Source: Brevibacterium permense
GTDB lineage: Bacteria > Actinomycetota > Actinomycetes > Actinomycetales > Brevibacteriaceae
NCBI RefSeq assembly: GCF_025506275.1
Contig: NZ_QYCP01000078.1
Span: 22,285 to 86,284 of the forward strand
Direction of reading: 5' to 3'
DNA length: 64,000 nucleotides
Shown here: one piece after another, positions 25,051 to 34,084 of the stretch
How positions within the stretch are numbered: the stretch's first letter is position 1
How the letters are laid out: every line of letters starts with the position of its first letter
Made by a program: the position numbers and the translations under genes
Notes under the pieces: model-generated
What the model was told of the DNA's origin: nothing
What the model saw: the letters and a program-made list of their open reading frames with translations, nothing else
Database searches by the model: none

Positions 25051-26946
25051 TCACGACCGGTCGTGAGCGAGCACGGAGAGTTCGAGCCAGAGCCGCTCGG
25101 CCGGTTCCGCCGTTGAGAGACCGGTGATCTCCTCGATCCGGCCGAGGCGATGTCGCAGCGAATTCGTGTGCACATGAAGTCGGCGGGAGGCCTCGGCCGA
25201 GTTGCCGACCGTGGCGAAGTAGACGCGCAGGGTCTCGAGCAGGCTGCCGTTGTGCTGACCGTCGTGAGCGGCCAGTGCCTGTGCCGGACCGAGCACTCCG
25301 GCGCCCGACGGAGTCCGGTGGCCGGTGGGTGCTCGCCCGTCGGCCGGTCCGGGCCCGCCGCCGATCACGCGCTCATCTGCGGCCAGCAGCGTATCGGCGA
25401 CCCGCAGACCGACGACCCTCGCTGCCACGTCGCGGATGGTCGCCCCGACGATTCGGCCGTGAGCACTCGGACTTCGGAGCGTGCCCGAACTCATCTGTGG
25501 GGTCGGGTCCACGTCCTCGCCGTCGTCCTCGCCAGGACCCGCCTCGGTGACGGTCTGCACGGCGTCTACAACGTATGCGGCTTCGGTCCACGACCGGTGA
25601 ACGGCATCGAGGCGGTCGACCGGGGTGCCGACTCCGAAGCACAGGGTCTCCGAATTCGGCAGGGACCTGCGCAGAGCGGCGATGACGTGATCGCGCACCT
25701 GACCGGCGTTCATCGGCTCGCTCATCTGCACCAATGCCGCGAGGTGGACCCGGCCCCCGGTTCCGGATCGACCCATGCTGACATCTGCCGGGCCGACAGG
25801 GACAGAACCATATCCGGCATGTGCGGCACCGGCGGAGCTCACGTGCGCGAGCACGGCATCGGCGAAGGCGGCCCGCAGATGGAACCGCAGGACGGGCTCT
25901 CGGTCGGGGGCCACCTCGGTGAAGGCAAGCACGCAGAAGCTACCCGAGAACGGCAGCGACAGCAGGGTCGCCGACGGCCCGAGATCGGCCGAGCCGGCGA
26001 GGATCCCGCCGAGAGCCTCCCGGCGGATGCGCTTCTCGAACGGTGACCGGCGCAGGGTCCGCAGCATCACCGGCAGGGCCGCGCGGGCTGCGTCGCGCAG
26101 CACCTCGCGCAGCGGTTCGGGGTCGACCTCGGCCGGGTAGGCCGCCCAGATCGTCCCGATGAGCTCGCCCTCGCTGCGCAGGGCGATGACCGATCGGGCC
26201 GGTGATGTGCCTTCGGCGGGACGTTCGACGACATCGGTGGAACGGCGGATCGTGTCGAGGAACCCGGATTCCTCAAGCTCGGCGATCCGCCAGTCGGGAA
26301 TGGCCCCGGACAGGATCGTCTCGCGACGGATCTCATCGAGTTCGTCGCCGAGGTTGGCATGCGCGAGCACTCGCGAGGCCGGGTCCTCGATCGTGATCGA
26401 GGCGCCCGTGGTTTCGGCGATGACGGCGGCCAGGGCGCTGAGGTCGTCGACATCAGGCCAGGCCAGGGCGCTCGTCGCCCCTTCGATGAGCTGTCGCAGA
26501 TGGACGAGGATCTCCGACCACGTCACATGCGGCGATCGTTCGAGGAGGACCGGAGCCCGGCCCAAACTCCCCCGCAGGTCGACCTCGTCGCCGAGGTGGC
26601 TGTGCGTTCCGGGCGGGACGACGAGGGCGGCGGCTCCCGCATAGTCGGTCAGCACGGAATCGAGCCCGGCAGGGCTGCGCACCGGTTCGGTGACGAGGAC
26701 GACTGTGCCGTTCAAGGAGCCGTGGTCGGCGGCCTCGGCGGTCGAACCCGTGCGTGGAGCAGTGAGCGGAGCCGTGCGTGGAGCAGTGAGCGCTGCGGCC
26801 GACGGCTCTGTGGAAGCGGCTGGCAGGTCGAAGCCGAATTCGACTCGCGCGACCGCGACGTCGTCGGCCACCTCCGTCAGCGGCAGGAGGAACCCCTCCG
26901 TGTCCCGTATCAGGCGGGACAGTCGCGGACTCGCGGTGTCGGTCAT
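25051..26946 (-). CDS. PucR-family transcriptional regulator
   Basis: A 631-residue regulator. The C-terminus has the PucR-type HTH (LLETLRVYFATVGNSAEASRRLHVHTNSLRHRL), the middle a GGDEF-like/CdaR region, and the N-terminus a PucR ligand-sensing region with Ala/Pro-rich inserts. PucR proteins typically activate nearby catabolic genes in response to a substrate. As the first gene of the long minus-strand run it is the likely controller of the PLP enzyme and peptide transporter. The ATG at 26946 is the only sensible start. Confidence 0.87.
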   Translation of the reverse strand: MTDTASPRLSRLIRDTEGFLLPLTEVADDVAVARVEFGFDLPAASTEPSAAALTAPRTAPLTAPRTGSTAEAADHGSLNGTVVLVTEPVRSPAGLDSVLTDYAGAAALVVPPGTHSHLGDEVDLRGSLGRAPVLLERSPHVTWSEILVHLRQLIEGATSALAWPDVDDLSALAAVIAETTGASITIEDPASRVLAHANLGDELDEIRRETILSGAIPDWRIAELEESGFLDTIRRSTDVVERPAEGTSPARSVIALRSEGELIGTIWAAYPAEVDPEPLREVLRDAARAALPVMLRTLRRSPFEKRIRREALGGILAGSADLGPSATLLSLPFSGSFCVLAFTEVAPDREPVLRFHLRAAFADAVLAHVSSAGAAHAGYGSVPVGPADVSMGRSGTGGRVHLAALVQMSEPMNAGQVRDHVIAALRRSLPNSETLCFGVGTPVDRLDAVHRSWTEAAYVVDAVQTVTEAGPGEDDGEDVDPTPQMSSGTLRSPSAHGRIVGATIRDVAARVVGLRVADTLLAADERVIGGGPGPADGRAPTGHRTPSGAGVLGPAQALAAHDGQHNGSLLETLRVYFATVGNSAEASRRLHVHTNSLRHRLGRIEEITGLSTAEPAERLWLELSVLAHDRS

Positions 26947-27017
26947 GCTCCCACTGTAGTCAACGAGCGCCCACGGTCGGGAGGATCCGCATCAACGGAA
27001 CCGGTCGCCTCGGCGGG

Positions 27018-27089
27018 GATGAACCGGACGGGTCAGCCGCCTCGGCGGGGTGGGATGAACCGGACGGGTCAGCCGCCTCGGCGGGGTGG
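27018..27089. repeat. Two perfect 36-bp tandem copies, with degenerate copies on each side
   Basis: Units 27018-27053 and 27054-27089 are identical. Each contains GAACCGGACGGGTCA and the 12-mer GCCGCCTCGGCG. Partial copies flank both sides (26999-27017 and 27090-27124). The array fills the gap between the PucR-type gene and the response-regulator gene. Confidence 0.9.
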
Positions 27090-27128
27090 GGCTGAGTCGA
27101 ATCAACCATCCGTCTCGGCAGGGGTAGA

Positions 27129-27890
27129 TCATTCCGGGGAGAAGAATTTGAACTGGAGGGCGCGGACGACGAGCTGTGCGAGATTGCGCGCCCCCAGTTT
27201 GAGGCGCAGGTTGCGGGCGTGCGACTTCATGGTGGACATGGCCACCGATTGGTCCGCGGCGATCTCCTCATAGCTGTGGCCCTGGCAGAGCAGGGTGAGC
27301 AGCTCCATCTCGCGGGCGGTCAGCTGCGGTGCCTCGTCGGGGGCGTCCGGCAGGGGATCTCCGCTGATGACGATATCCTCGGCCAGCCCTCTGAGCAGTT
27401 CGGGGCTCTCCCCCGCCGAGGCGGCCCGCACGATCGAGACGAGTTCCCTCTCCCCGGCCGTCTTGTTGATCACGGCGAGTGCGCCGGCTTCGAGCCCGCG
27501 GGCGATTCCCGGACCGGGCGATACGGTCGTCAGGAGCACTACGCGGGCTTCGGAGTCGAGGTCCATGATCGCCGCCGTCGCATCGACGCCGCTCATTCCC
27601 GGCGGCATGTTGACGTCCATGAGGACGAGGTCGGGCCGTTCGGCATCGAAGGCGGCGATGGCCTCTTCGCCGGAGTGGACGGGGTCGAGGACACGGAAGG
27701 AACCCGCATCATCGAGCGCCTGGGCCACCGCTCGGGTCGTCCACGAATCGTCATCGACGACAAGCACGGAGGTGCGTGCGGCGGAGTCAGGGGTCATGTA
27801 GTGGTCGGCCTGCGGCATGGTCGTCTCCGGTCCCACGTGAGGGGCCGCCTCCGAGGTCCGGTGCGGGGCCGCGTGGGAGTGCGACGTCAT
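27129..27890 (-). CDS. NarL/FixJ-type response regulator
   Basis: A 253-residue DNA-binding response regulator. The receiver domain has DDD near residue 46, the phospho-acceptor Asp in DLVLMDVNMPPG and the Lys in VINKTAG. The C-terminal LuxR HTH runs LTAREMELLTLLCQGHSYEEIA to MKSHARNLRLKLGA. The ATG at 27890 overlaps the kinase stop by 1 nt, so the two are coupled. About 37 polar residues precede the receiver and may not be translated. The signal and targets are unknown. Confidence 0.9.
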   Translation of the reverse strand: MTSHSHAAPHRTSEAAPHVGPETTMPQADHYMTPDSAARTSVLVVDDDSWTTRAVAQALDDAGSFRVLDPVHSGEEAIAAFDAERPDLVLMDVNMPPGMSGVDATAAIMDLDSEARVVLLTTVSPGPGIARGLEAGALAVINKTAGERELVSIVRAASAGESPELLRGLAEDIVISGDPLPDAPDEAPQLTAREMELLTLLCQGHSYEEIAADQSVAMSTMKSHARNLRLKLGARNLAQLVVRALQFKFFSPE

Positions 27891-29368
27891 CAGGCGTCAA
27901 CCTTGTCCCGGCCGCCCTTCGTGCGGCTGCCGTTGCTGAGGCTGCCGTTGCTGAGGCGGTAGGTCTCGTCGCCCGAGAGGGCGGAACCAGCGGTGTCCGT
28001 GCCCGTGAGTCGGACGGGGGCGTCGGTGGCGGCCGCCTCGGCAGAGATCGGCAACGTACCTGTTGCCCCTGCGCTGGTGTCGAAGTCGTCATCGACGACG
28101 TCGATCATGTCCGCGTTCGAGGAAGACCGCGCGGTTTCCGCTTTCGAGGGAGCCGGAGCTGAAGGGGTGATAAAACGGATCGGCAGGGCCACCTCGACGA
28201 CGGTTCTCCTCCGTTCATCCTCGTCCACCCGGCAGACGCCGCCCACGGCCGTGGCCCGGCGGGACAGAGACCGCGGCGCCTTGGTCAGGGCGGTCGGGGA
28301 TTCGTTCGTGCTGCGGCAGAGCAGTTCGGCCCGGTCACCGCGCTCACCTCGCATTTCGACGGCGAGGGTGGCGGGGGTGCCCGGAACGGAGTGGCGGATG
28401 ACGTTCGTGGCGAGCTCGAGCATGACGGCCCGGAAATGGTGTGACATGGTGCCGGTCGCGTGGGTCGGCAGCGGGGAGAGTTCAGTGGTCAGCGGAACGG
28501 AACCGGCCGCACACCCGTCCTCGATCGCCGTCGTCAGCTGCTCCGCCTCGGCGCGGAACCGAACCCGAGAGGTGGCGGAGTCCCCGGTGCAGGCCTCGGT
28601 CTCCCACCTGCTCAGGCTCGTCACCAGCTGTCGGAGCCGTTTCGTGGCCTCGGCGTTGACCAGCGCCAACTCGGCGAGGAGGCGGTCCGCGGTCTCGGGA
28701 TCGCTTTCCTTGGCCAGGGTGCGGATGATCGCGGATTCGGTGGTCAGCGAGTGCGAGATGGTGTCGTGCATGTCGCTGGTGAACCGGGCGCGCATGGCAT
28801 CGAGTGACTTCTCGTGGTCGACGGCGGCGCGTTCGCGACGCTCGATCTCACTGCGGATTCGAGCCTCGACGAAGGACGCGCACAGGCCGAGGATCGAGTA
28901 GGTCAGCCAGCCGTAGCCGAGGTCGGTGAGTCCTTCGAAGCCGGCGTCGTAGGATCCGAGTCGGGTCGATGCACCGAGGTAGACGGCCAGTCCCACGGTG
29001 CCCAGCGCGAAACCGATCCAGCGGCGGCGGCTGATCAGGACCGCGGTGGCGAGGATGAGCGCCTCGGGGAACATGTTCTCCAGGTCCGGGTAGAGCATGG
29101 AGAACGCGATGCCCAGTCCGGTCGTCGCGATGACGATGCTCAGCGGCAGGAAGCCGGCTAAGACGATGAGTCCGTAGGCGAGGATGAGCAGGCCTGCGTA
29201 GCGAGGTTCGGTGATCTCGAACGACCCGGGCACGAGGATCGTCAGACCCATGATGAGGGCCAGCAGACGGATCGGCAGATCGACGAAGCGCTGCCCCCGA
29301 AGGAAGTGCCACATTCGGGCCGGGACGCTCGCCGACGTGCCGGTCGCGCTGTCGATCTCTGAAGTCAT
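27890..29368 (-). CDS. Sensor histidine kinase (HisKA_3 type) with degenerate ATPase motifs
   Basis: A 492-residue membrane kinase with about five N-terminal transmembrane helices, then a dimerisation/phosphoacceptor helix with His201 in DMHDTISHSL. The ATPase N-box is recognisable (ELATNVIRHS, Asn322), but the following strand reads ELLCRSTNES and no DxGxG nor clear GxG box is visible. ATP binding may therefore be altered. The last about 110 residues are a polar Ser/Ala/Asp-rich tail. It is the partner of the response regulator that follows with a 1-nt overlap. Confidence 0.85.
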   Translation of the reverse strand: MTSEIDSATGTSASVPARMWHFLRGQRFVDLPIRLLALIMGLTILVPGSFEITEPRYAGLLILAYGLIVLAGFLPLSIVIATTGLGIAFSMLYPDLENMFPEALILATAVLISRRRWIGFALGTVGLAVYLGASTRLGSYDAGFEGLTDLGYGWLTYSILGLCASFVEARIRSEIERRERAAVDHEKSLDAMRARFTSDMHDTISHSLTTESAIIRTLAKESDPETADRLLAELALVNAEATKRLRQLVTSLSRWETEACTGDSATSRVRFRAEAEQLTTAIEDGCAAGSVPLTTELSPLPTHATGTMSHHFRAVMLELATNVIRHSVPGTPATLAVEMRGERGDRAELLCRSTNESPTALTKAPRSLSRRATAVGGVCRVDEDERRRTVVEVALPIRFITPSAPAPSKAETARSSSNADMIDVVDDDFDTSAGATGTLPISAEAAATDAPVRLTGTDTAGSALSGDETYRLSNGSLSNGSRTKGGRDKVDA

Positions 29369-29401
29369 GGCCTCTATTGTGCTACAACTGCATCCCCCGA
29401 A

Positions 29402-29457
29402 CTACCTGACGGCGGCCCAGCAACCTCGCGCGAGGTTGCTGGGCCGCCGTCAGGTAG
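29402..29457. terminator. 56-bp perfect palindrome downstream of gabT
   Basis: Every base from 29402 to 29457 is symmetric (27-bp arms starting CTACCTGACGGCGGCCCAG, centre CG). It lies 15 nt after the gabT stop and 33 nt before the kinase start, so a terminator role for gabT is likely. The length and perfection exceed what termination needs, so it may be a repeat-family member. Confidence 0.75.
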
Positions 29458-29472
29458 CAATTGGGAGGAGGG

Positions 29473-30837
29473 TCAGCCGAGGAGTTCGGCGAGGGCTGCC
29501 TCGATGACGTCGAAGGCGTCGTTGAGAAGCTCGTCGGAAATCGTCAGCGGCGGCAGGAAGCGCAGGATGTTGCTGAAGGTTCCCGTGGTGAGCACGAGGA
29601 CGCCGTTCTTCGCGCAGTAGTCCGCGATCTTCTTCACGAGATCCGCGTTCGGCTCGATCGAATCGTGCTCGACGAACTCGGCGGCGATCATGGCACCGCG
29701 GCCGCGGATGTCGCCGACCTCGGGGTACTTCGACTGCAGCTTCGTCAGGCGGTCGACGATGATCTCACCGATGGCCAGGGCGCGCTCCGGCAGTCCGTCC
29801 TCTTCGTACGCGGCGATGGCACCGAGTGCTGCGGCACAGGCGGCGGGGTTGCCGCCGTAGGTTCCGCCGAGGCGGCCCGGACCGACCGAGTCCATGATGT
29901 CCGCGCGACCGGTCACGGCCGACAACGGCAGACCGCCCGCGATTCCCTTGGCCGTGGTGATGAGGTCGGGCACGATGCCCTCCCACTCCGAGGCGAACAT
30001 CTTGCCGGTGCGGGCGAATCCGGCCTGCACCTCGTCGGCGACGAAGACGATGCCCTTCTCGCGGGCGTAGTCGACGAGTGTGGGCAGGAAGCCCTCGGCC
30101 GGGACGATGAAGCCGCCCTCACCCTGGATGGGTTCGATGACGATAGCGGCGACGTATTCGGAACCGATCTGCTTCTCGATCATCGTGATGACGCGCTTGG
30201 CTGCGTCCTCTCCGCTGATCTTCGTGCCGGCCGCATCGTTGTCGCGGTACGGGTAGGACATGGGTGCGCGGTAGACCTCACCGGCGAAGGGACCGAAACC
30301 GGCCTTGTAGGGCGCTGCCTTCGCAGTCATCGCCATGGTCAGGTTGGTCCGACCGTGGTAGGCGTGGTCGAAGACGACGACGGCGTCGCGACCGGTGTGG
30401 GCGCGAGCGATCTTCACAGCGTTCTCGACGGCCTCGGCACCGGAGTTGAGCAGCACGGTGCGCTTCTCGTGGTCACCCGGAGTGAGGCGGTTGAGGGCTT
30501 CGGCGACCTCGACGTAGCTCTCGTAGGGGTTGACCATGAAGCAGGTGTGGGTGAAGGCCTCGAGCTGGGCCTTCGCGGCCTCGACCACGCGGGGGTTCGA
30601 GTTGCCGGCCGTGGTCACGGCGATGCCCGAGCCGAGGTCGATGAGCTGGTTGCCGTCGGCGTCCTTGAGGATGCCGCCGCCGGCCGCAACCACGTAGGCG
30701 GGCAGGCTCGAACCGACACCGGTCGCCACGGCTGACTTGCGACGTTCCTCGATCTCACGGGACTTCGGTCCCGGAATCTCGGTGACGATCTTACGTTCCT
30801 GCGGCAGAGCTTCGCCGCCAATTTCCAAAGCTGTCAT
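29473..30837 (-). CDS. gabT: 4-aminobutyrate--2-oxoglutarate aminotransferase
   Basis: A 454-residue class III PLP aminotransferase. It matches actinobacterial GabT from LPAYVVAAGGGILKDADGN to the C-terminus. Features include NSGAEAVENAVKIAR, EPIQGEGGFIVP, VADEVQAGFARTG and the cofactor lysine in TTAKGIAGGLPLSAVTG. It converts GABA to succinate semialdehyde in the cytoplasm. No gabD partner is adjacent. The gene stands alone with a 207-nt upstream gap and a palindromic terminator downstream. Confidence 0.93.
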   Translation of the reverse strand: MTALEIGGEALPQERKIVTEIPGPKSREIEERRKSAVATGVGSSLPAYVVAAGGGILKDADGNQLIDLGSGIAVTTAGNSNPRVVEAAKAQLEAFTHTCFMVNPYESYVEVAEALNRLTPGDHEKRTVLLNSGAEAVENAVKIARAHTGRDAVVVFDHAYHGRTNLTMAMTAKAAPYKAGFGPFAGEVYRAPMSYPYRDNDAAGTKISGEDAAKRVITMIEKQIGSEYVAAIVIEPIQGEGGFIVPAEGFLPTLVDYAREKGIVFVADEVQAGFARTGKMFASEWEGIVPDLITTAKGIAGGLPLSAVTGRADIMDSVGPGRLGGTYGGNPAACAAALGAIAAYEEDGLPERALAIGEIIVDRLTKLQSKYPEVGDIRGRGAMIAAEFVEHDSIEPNADLVKKIADYCAKNGVLVLTTGTFSNILRFLPPLTISDELLNDAFDVIEAALAELLG

Positions 30838-31044
30838 AAGGGGAAGAATAGGGGTTATCGACGCTTTTTGTCACTTGCCGTCCGAGGGCTGAGCAGAACC
30901 GCCCGCATTGGAGAGACGAACGCGCGGATTCGGTCCAGTTCGGGTACGAAATCAGCAGCCGTTCACAGGCCGCCGAATCCCCTAGTCGGGCCGTCGGCAC
31001 CGAAGGCAGAAGCAACCCCTGGCCGCACCCCAGACTCCCTGTGA

Positions 31045-32256
31045 TCAGCGGTTCTGGCTGCGGGCGTCGACGTCCCTGTTCCGTTCCGGAAGCACGCGCT
31101 CGTGCTCGCGCATCGGCACAACGATCGTCTCCTGAGCACCGATGACGCGTTCGCCGTCACTGATTTCGAAGCTCAGCTGCGCCTCGGGGGCGAGGTTCCG
31201 TTTGACCACGGCCAGACCGATCGGTCCGAGCTCCCAGTGCACGGTCACCGAGGTCAGAGTGCCCACGGATCGTTCGGACCCGCGGACCTCAGCGAGCACC
31301 TCGGTGCCGGGATCCGGGGCGATGTGCCCGGACCCGTCGAGATGGACGAAGGTCAGACGTCTGGGCGGCTGACCGAGATTGTGGACGCGTGCCACCGCTT
31401 CCTGGCCGCGGTAGCAGCCCTTGGCCAGGTGCACGGCCGTGCGCAGCAGGTCGAGTTCGCCGACGAGGGCCTTGTGATCGATTTCATTTCGGCCCGGTCG
31501 CCAGGCGGCGATCCGCAGGGCCTCCCAGGCGTCGAAGCCGGCCATGTCGAAGCTGTTCTCCGACAGCCCCTGCAGGTCAGAGCGCTTGACGATGCCGATG
31601 ACGAACGGAGTCTCGAGACCCGGGTGGTCGGTTCCGGCGACGTCGTGCCCGATGTCGATCTGCGCGTATGAGGCAGAACCGCTTCCGATGTGCGGCCACG
31701 GATCGGACCAGGTCCGGGTGACGGGCAGGGTCTCCGGCAGAGCGGTGATGGCGCCGAAGCACTGATAGTCGTCGCTGAGGTCCTCGATCTCGACGCGCAT
31801 CATGAAGACCATCTTGCGCAGGAAGTCCAGCGTCGCATCGGTGTTGAGGTCGCTGATCGCCCACAGCGCCTCACCGTCGTCGACGAGCTTCAGCCAGCCT
31901 TCGATGCGACCGTTCGGATCGAGCACGAGGGTTTCGGTGGACACGCCGGGGGCGAGGGTGTCGATCTTCTGCGTGGTGATCGAGTTCAGCCAGGTCAGAC
32001 GGTCGGGTCCGCTCAGACGCAGCACGCGGAGGTGAGCGAGGTCGACGAGACCGTCCTTCTCCTCGAGCACCCGCTGCTCTCGCAGAGGAGCTCCGTAGTG
32101 GATGGGAGTCTCAGCGAGATCGCCGTCCCCCAGCACCGCGGTCGAACTCAGCCCGCGGGCCAGCGACGAGCGCCGAACCGCCCCGGTGGGGGTATCGGTG
32201 TTCTCCGGCGACGGCGAATCGCTGAAGTCAGAATTCGGCGACACGGGATCAGTCAT
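31045..32256 (-). CDS. ygfZ: Folate-binding YgfZ/GcvT-family protein
   Basis: A 403-residue aminomethyltransferase-like protein. The diagnostic YgfZ motif is present as KGCYRGQEAVAR, with GRIEGWLKLVDDGEA in the N-terminal folate-binding part. YgfZ uses tetrahydrofolate to support Fe-S cluster enzymes. It starts one base after the nitrobindin-family stop, so the two are co-transcribed. The first about 45 residues are polar and probably disordered. Confidence 0.9.
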   Translation of the reverse strand: MTDPVSPNSDFSDSPSPENTDTPTGAVRRSSLARGLSSTAVLGDGDLAETPIHYGAPLREQRVLEEKDGLVDLAHLRVLRLSGPDRLTWLNSITTQKIDTLAPGVSTETLVLDPNGRIEGWLKLVDDGEALWAISDLNTDATLDFLRKMVFMMRVEIEDLSDDYQCFGAITALPETLPVTRTWSDPWPHIGSGSASYAQIDIGHDVAGTDHPGLETPFVIGIVKRSDLQGLSENSFDMAGFDAWEALRIAAWRPGRNEIDHKALVGELDLLRTAVHLAKGCYRGQEAVARVHNLGQPPRRLTFVHLDGSGHIAPDPGTEVLAEVRGSERSVGTLTSVTVHWELGPIGLAVVKRNLAPEAQLSFEISDGERVIGAQETIVVPMREHERVLPERNRDVDARSQNR

Positions 32257-32257
32257 C

Positions 32258-32860
32258 TTAAGACAGCTTCTTCAATCTGGCAGAGGAGTGGGAGGCGAGT
32301 TCGTGGCCCATGGCTGCCATGTCCCAGGCCCACATGAGTTCGCCGCCGACGAGGCCGTACATCCGCGTCGAGGCGGTGTATTCCTTCGCGGTCTTGGTCC
32401 GGGCCACCACGTCGGTGGCCAGATCGATGCGCGGTCCCTTGACGGTGCCGGCGTAGAGTTCCATGACTCCGTGCGGGTGGACGATCTCGGCTTCGACCTC
32501 GAAGGCGTCGTCGTTCGTGCGCAGGGTTTCGACCGCTGCGGCCGAGGTGAAGGACTGCGGTTCGGTCGGCACCATCATCCCCGGGCCGACGTCGCCGTCG
32601 TCGTGCTGACGCACGAGCTGCCAGATTCCGGTCTCGAGAGTCAGGGTCGACTCGAGTTCACCTGACTCGCTGAGCAGCCAAGCATGCGCGGTGTACTGGA
32701 GGAAGGGCGTGCCCTCATGGGCGACGAAGTCGATGCGCTGGCCGAACTGCTTCTCAGGAGTGTCCGCATAGCCGACGACACCGACGCCTTCCCACGACCC
32801 GATCAGCCAGGACAGAGGGACGAGCTCGGGGTGGACCGAGGCATCGAGTTCGATCACCAT
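32258..32860 (-). CDS. Nitrobindin-family heme-binding protein (DUF1794)
   Basis: A 200-residue ten-stranded barrel of the nitrobindin/THAP4-like family. The N-terminal GSWEGVGVVGY carries the GxWxGxG signature, and the C-terminal AWDMAAMGHELASHSSARL holds the conserved His expected to ligate heme. Members bind ferric heme and isomerise peroxynitrite. It sits between a 38-residue membrane peptide gene and ygfZ in one tight operon, which suggests a joint role in NO or Fe-S stress. That link is inferred. Confidence 0.88.
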   Translation of the reverse strand: MVIELDASVHPELVPLSWLIGSWEGVGVVGYADTPEKQFGQRIDFVAHEGTPFLQYTAHAWLLSESGELESTLTLETGIWQLVRQHDDGDVGPGMMVPTEPQSFTSAAAVETLRTNDDAFEVEAEIVHPHGVMELYAGTVKGPRIDLATDVVARTKTAKEYTASTRMYGLVGGELMWAWDMAAMGHELASHSSARLKKLS

Positions 32861-32866
32861 CAGGGA

Positions 32867-32983
32867 TCAGCGGTTGTCTTTGAACAGCGCCGTGACGACC
32901 TTGATCCCGACACCCAGGGCGCCGAGTGCGGCAATGCCGACGAGGCTGGAGAAGACGATTTCGAGAGCAACAAGATTTTCCAT
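32867..32983 (-). CDS. Small single-pass membrane protein (38 aa)
   Basis: A 38-residue open frame starting MENLVALEIVFSSLVG and ending ALFKDNR, with one hydrophobic helix of about 20 residues and a short positive C-terminal tail. GGGAG-type purines precede the ATG, and its stop is 6 nt before the nitrobindin-family ATG. Codon use matches neighbours (third positions mostly G/C). Spacing and helix make it a likely real gene. No known family is recognised. Confidence 0.6.
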   Translation of the reverse strand: MENLVALEIVFSSLVGIAALGALGVGIKVVTALFKDNR

Positions 32984-33141
32984 GCTCCCAGTCTACAGTT
33001 CCTGACAAAGTGATGTGCATTCAGCCCGGTGACGCGATCCATGGCCGCCCAGACCGAAAGCACCTGATGGGAGCACCCGGGAAAGCACCCCTGCCGCACA
33101 GATCGTGAACGCAGATCAGGAACGCAGATCACGAACCCAGG

Positions 33142-33945
33142 TCATGAGGCGACGCGTTCGAGTGCGTAGACGACGACTCCGCCGAGCGCGATCGGGGCAG
33201 CACCGAGGGCGAGCTGAACGGCGAAGCTCCGGGCCTTCTCGACGTTCTTCTTCACCTCGATGTTCTGTGAGGCCTCGAGGTTGGCGGCCTGGAACTTCGC
33301 ATAGGCGACGAGCCCGAGCATCCGATCGACCGCTGCCACGAGCAGGCCCATGACGACACCGAGGATGAGCGCCATGGCCAAGGAGATCGCCGGTGCGAAC
33401 ACGAGCACAGACAGGATCCCCGCCACGGCCGTGGACATGGCGATGGCCAACGGCGAGGTGTAGATCGCCGGCCACGGCAGCGCGGTCATGCACTGCGCCA
33501 CGATGAGCGAGGCGAGGCCGATGACGATGGCCTCCTTGTCACCGGGGACCGTGATCGCCGCAACCCAGGTGCTCGCGGACAGGACGATGACGAGACCGGA
33601 GACCTGCGCGGACACGTTCGCCACTGCATAGGAGGCACCGATTCCGCGGGTGAGGTTCTGCACGAAGGTCCACAGCAGACCAAGTCCCGCGAGCACGGGC
33701 AGCCAGTCGAGGTAGGGAGCCGTAGAGTCCTGCCAGGCGGCGTAGAGTCCGCCGACGCCGAAGAGGGCGAGCATGATCGAGGTCGCCCGCGGCTGCGGGG
33801 AGTCCGTCAGACGCGGCCAACCATAGGCGACGCCGAAGACGATGAGCCCGGTCGCCAGCAGGAACAGCGTATAGCCCCAGTACACGGAGGCACTGAGGGC
33901 CAACACCAGCACCAGGGCGACGGCTACTCGAATCCATCTGATCAC
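33142..33945 (-). CDS. Polytopic membrane protein of unknown function
   Basis: A 267-residue protein with seven to eight hydrophobic helices and a C-terminal amphipathic segment (KFQAANLEASQNIEVKKNVEKARS) before a last helix. I assign GTG at 33945 as start because the first helix begins directly after it; longer frames add Arg-rich sequence. It diverges from glnR. I do not recognise a family, and a transporter-like role is possible only by shape. Confidence 0.7.
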   Translation of the reverse strand: MIRWIRVAVALVLVLALSASVYWGYTLFLLATGLIVFGVAYGWPRLTDSPQPRATSIMLALFGVGGLYAAWQDSTAPYLDWLPVLAGLGLLWTFVQNLTRGIGASYAVANVSAQVSGLVIVLSASTWVAAITVPGDKEAIVIGLASLIVAQCMTALPWPAIYTSPLAIAMSTAVAGILSVLVFAPAISLAMALILGVVMGLLVAAVDRMLGLVAYAKFQAANLEASQNIEVKKNVEKARSFAVQLALGAAPIALGGVVVYALERVAS

Positions 33946-34084
33946 AGCACTATCGTGCCTTATCCGGCGACACCCGCGGTAACCACCGGTGGCAGCGCGT
34001 CGGAGCTGCCCCGTCCGGGGCCTCGCTATACTCTTCCTCAGACGACGGGCGAGACGACGGGCGCCGAGGAGGTGGATGCAGCAC

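Noticed and set aside
27018..27089. CRISPR-like interpretation of the 36-bp units
   Set aside because: The units abut directly with no spacer, so this is a simple tandem duplication.
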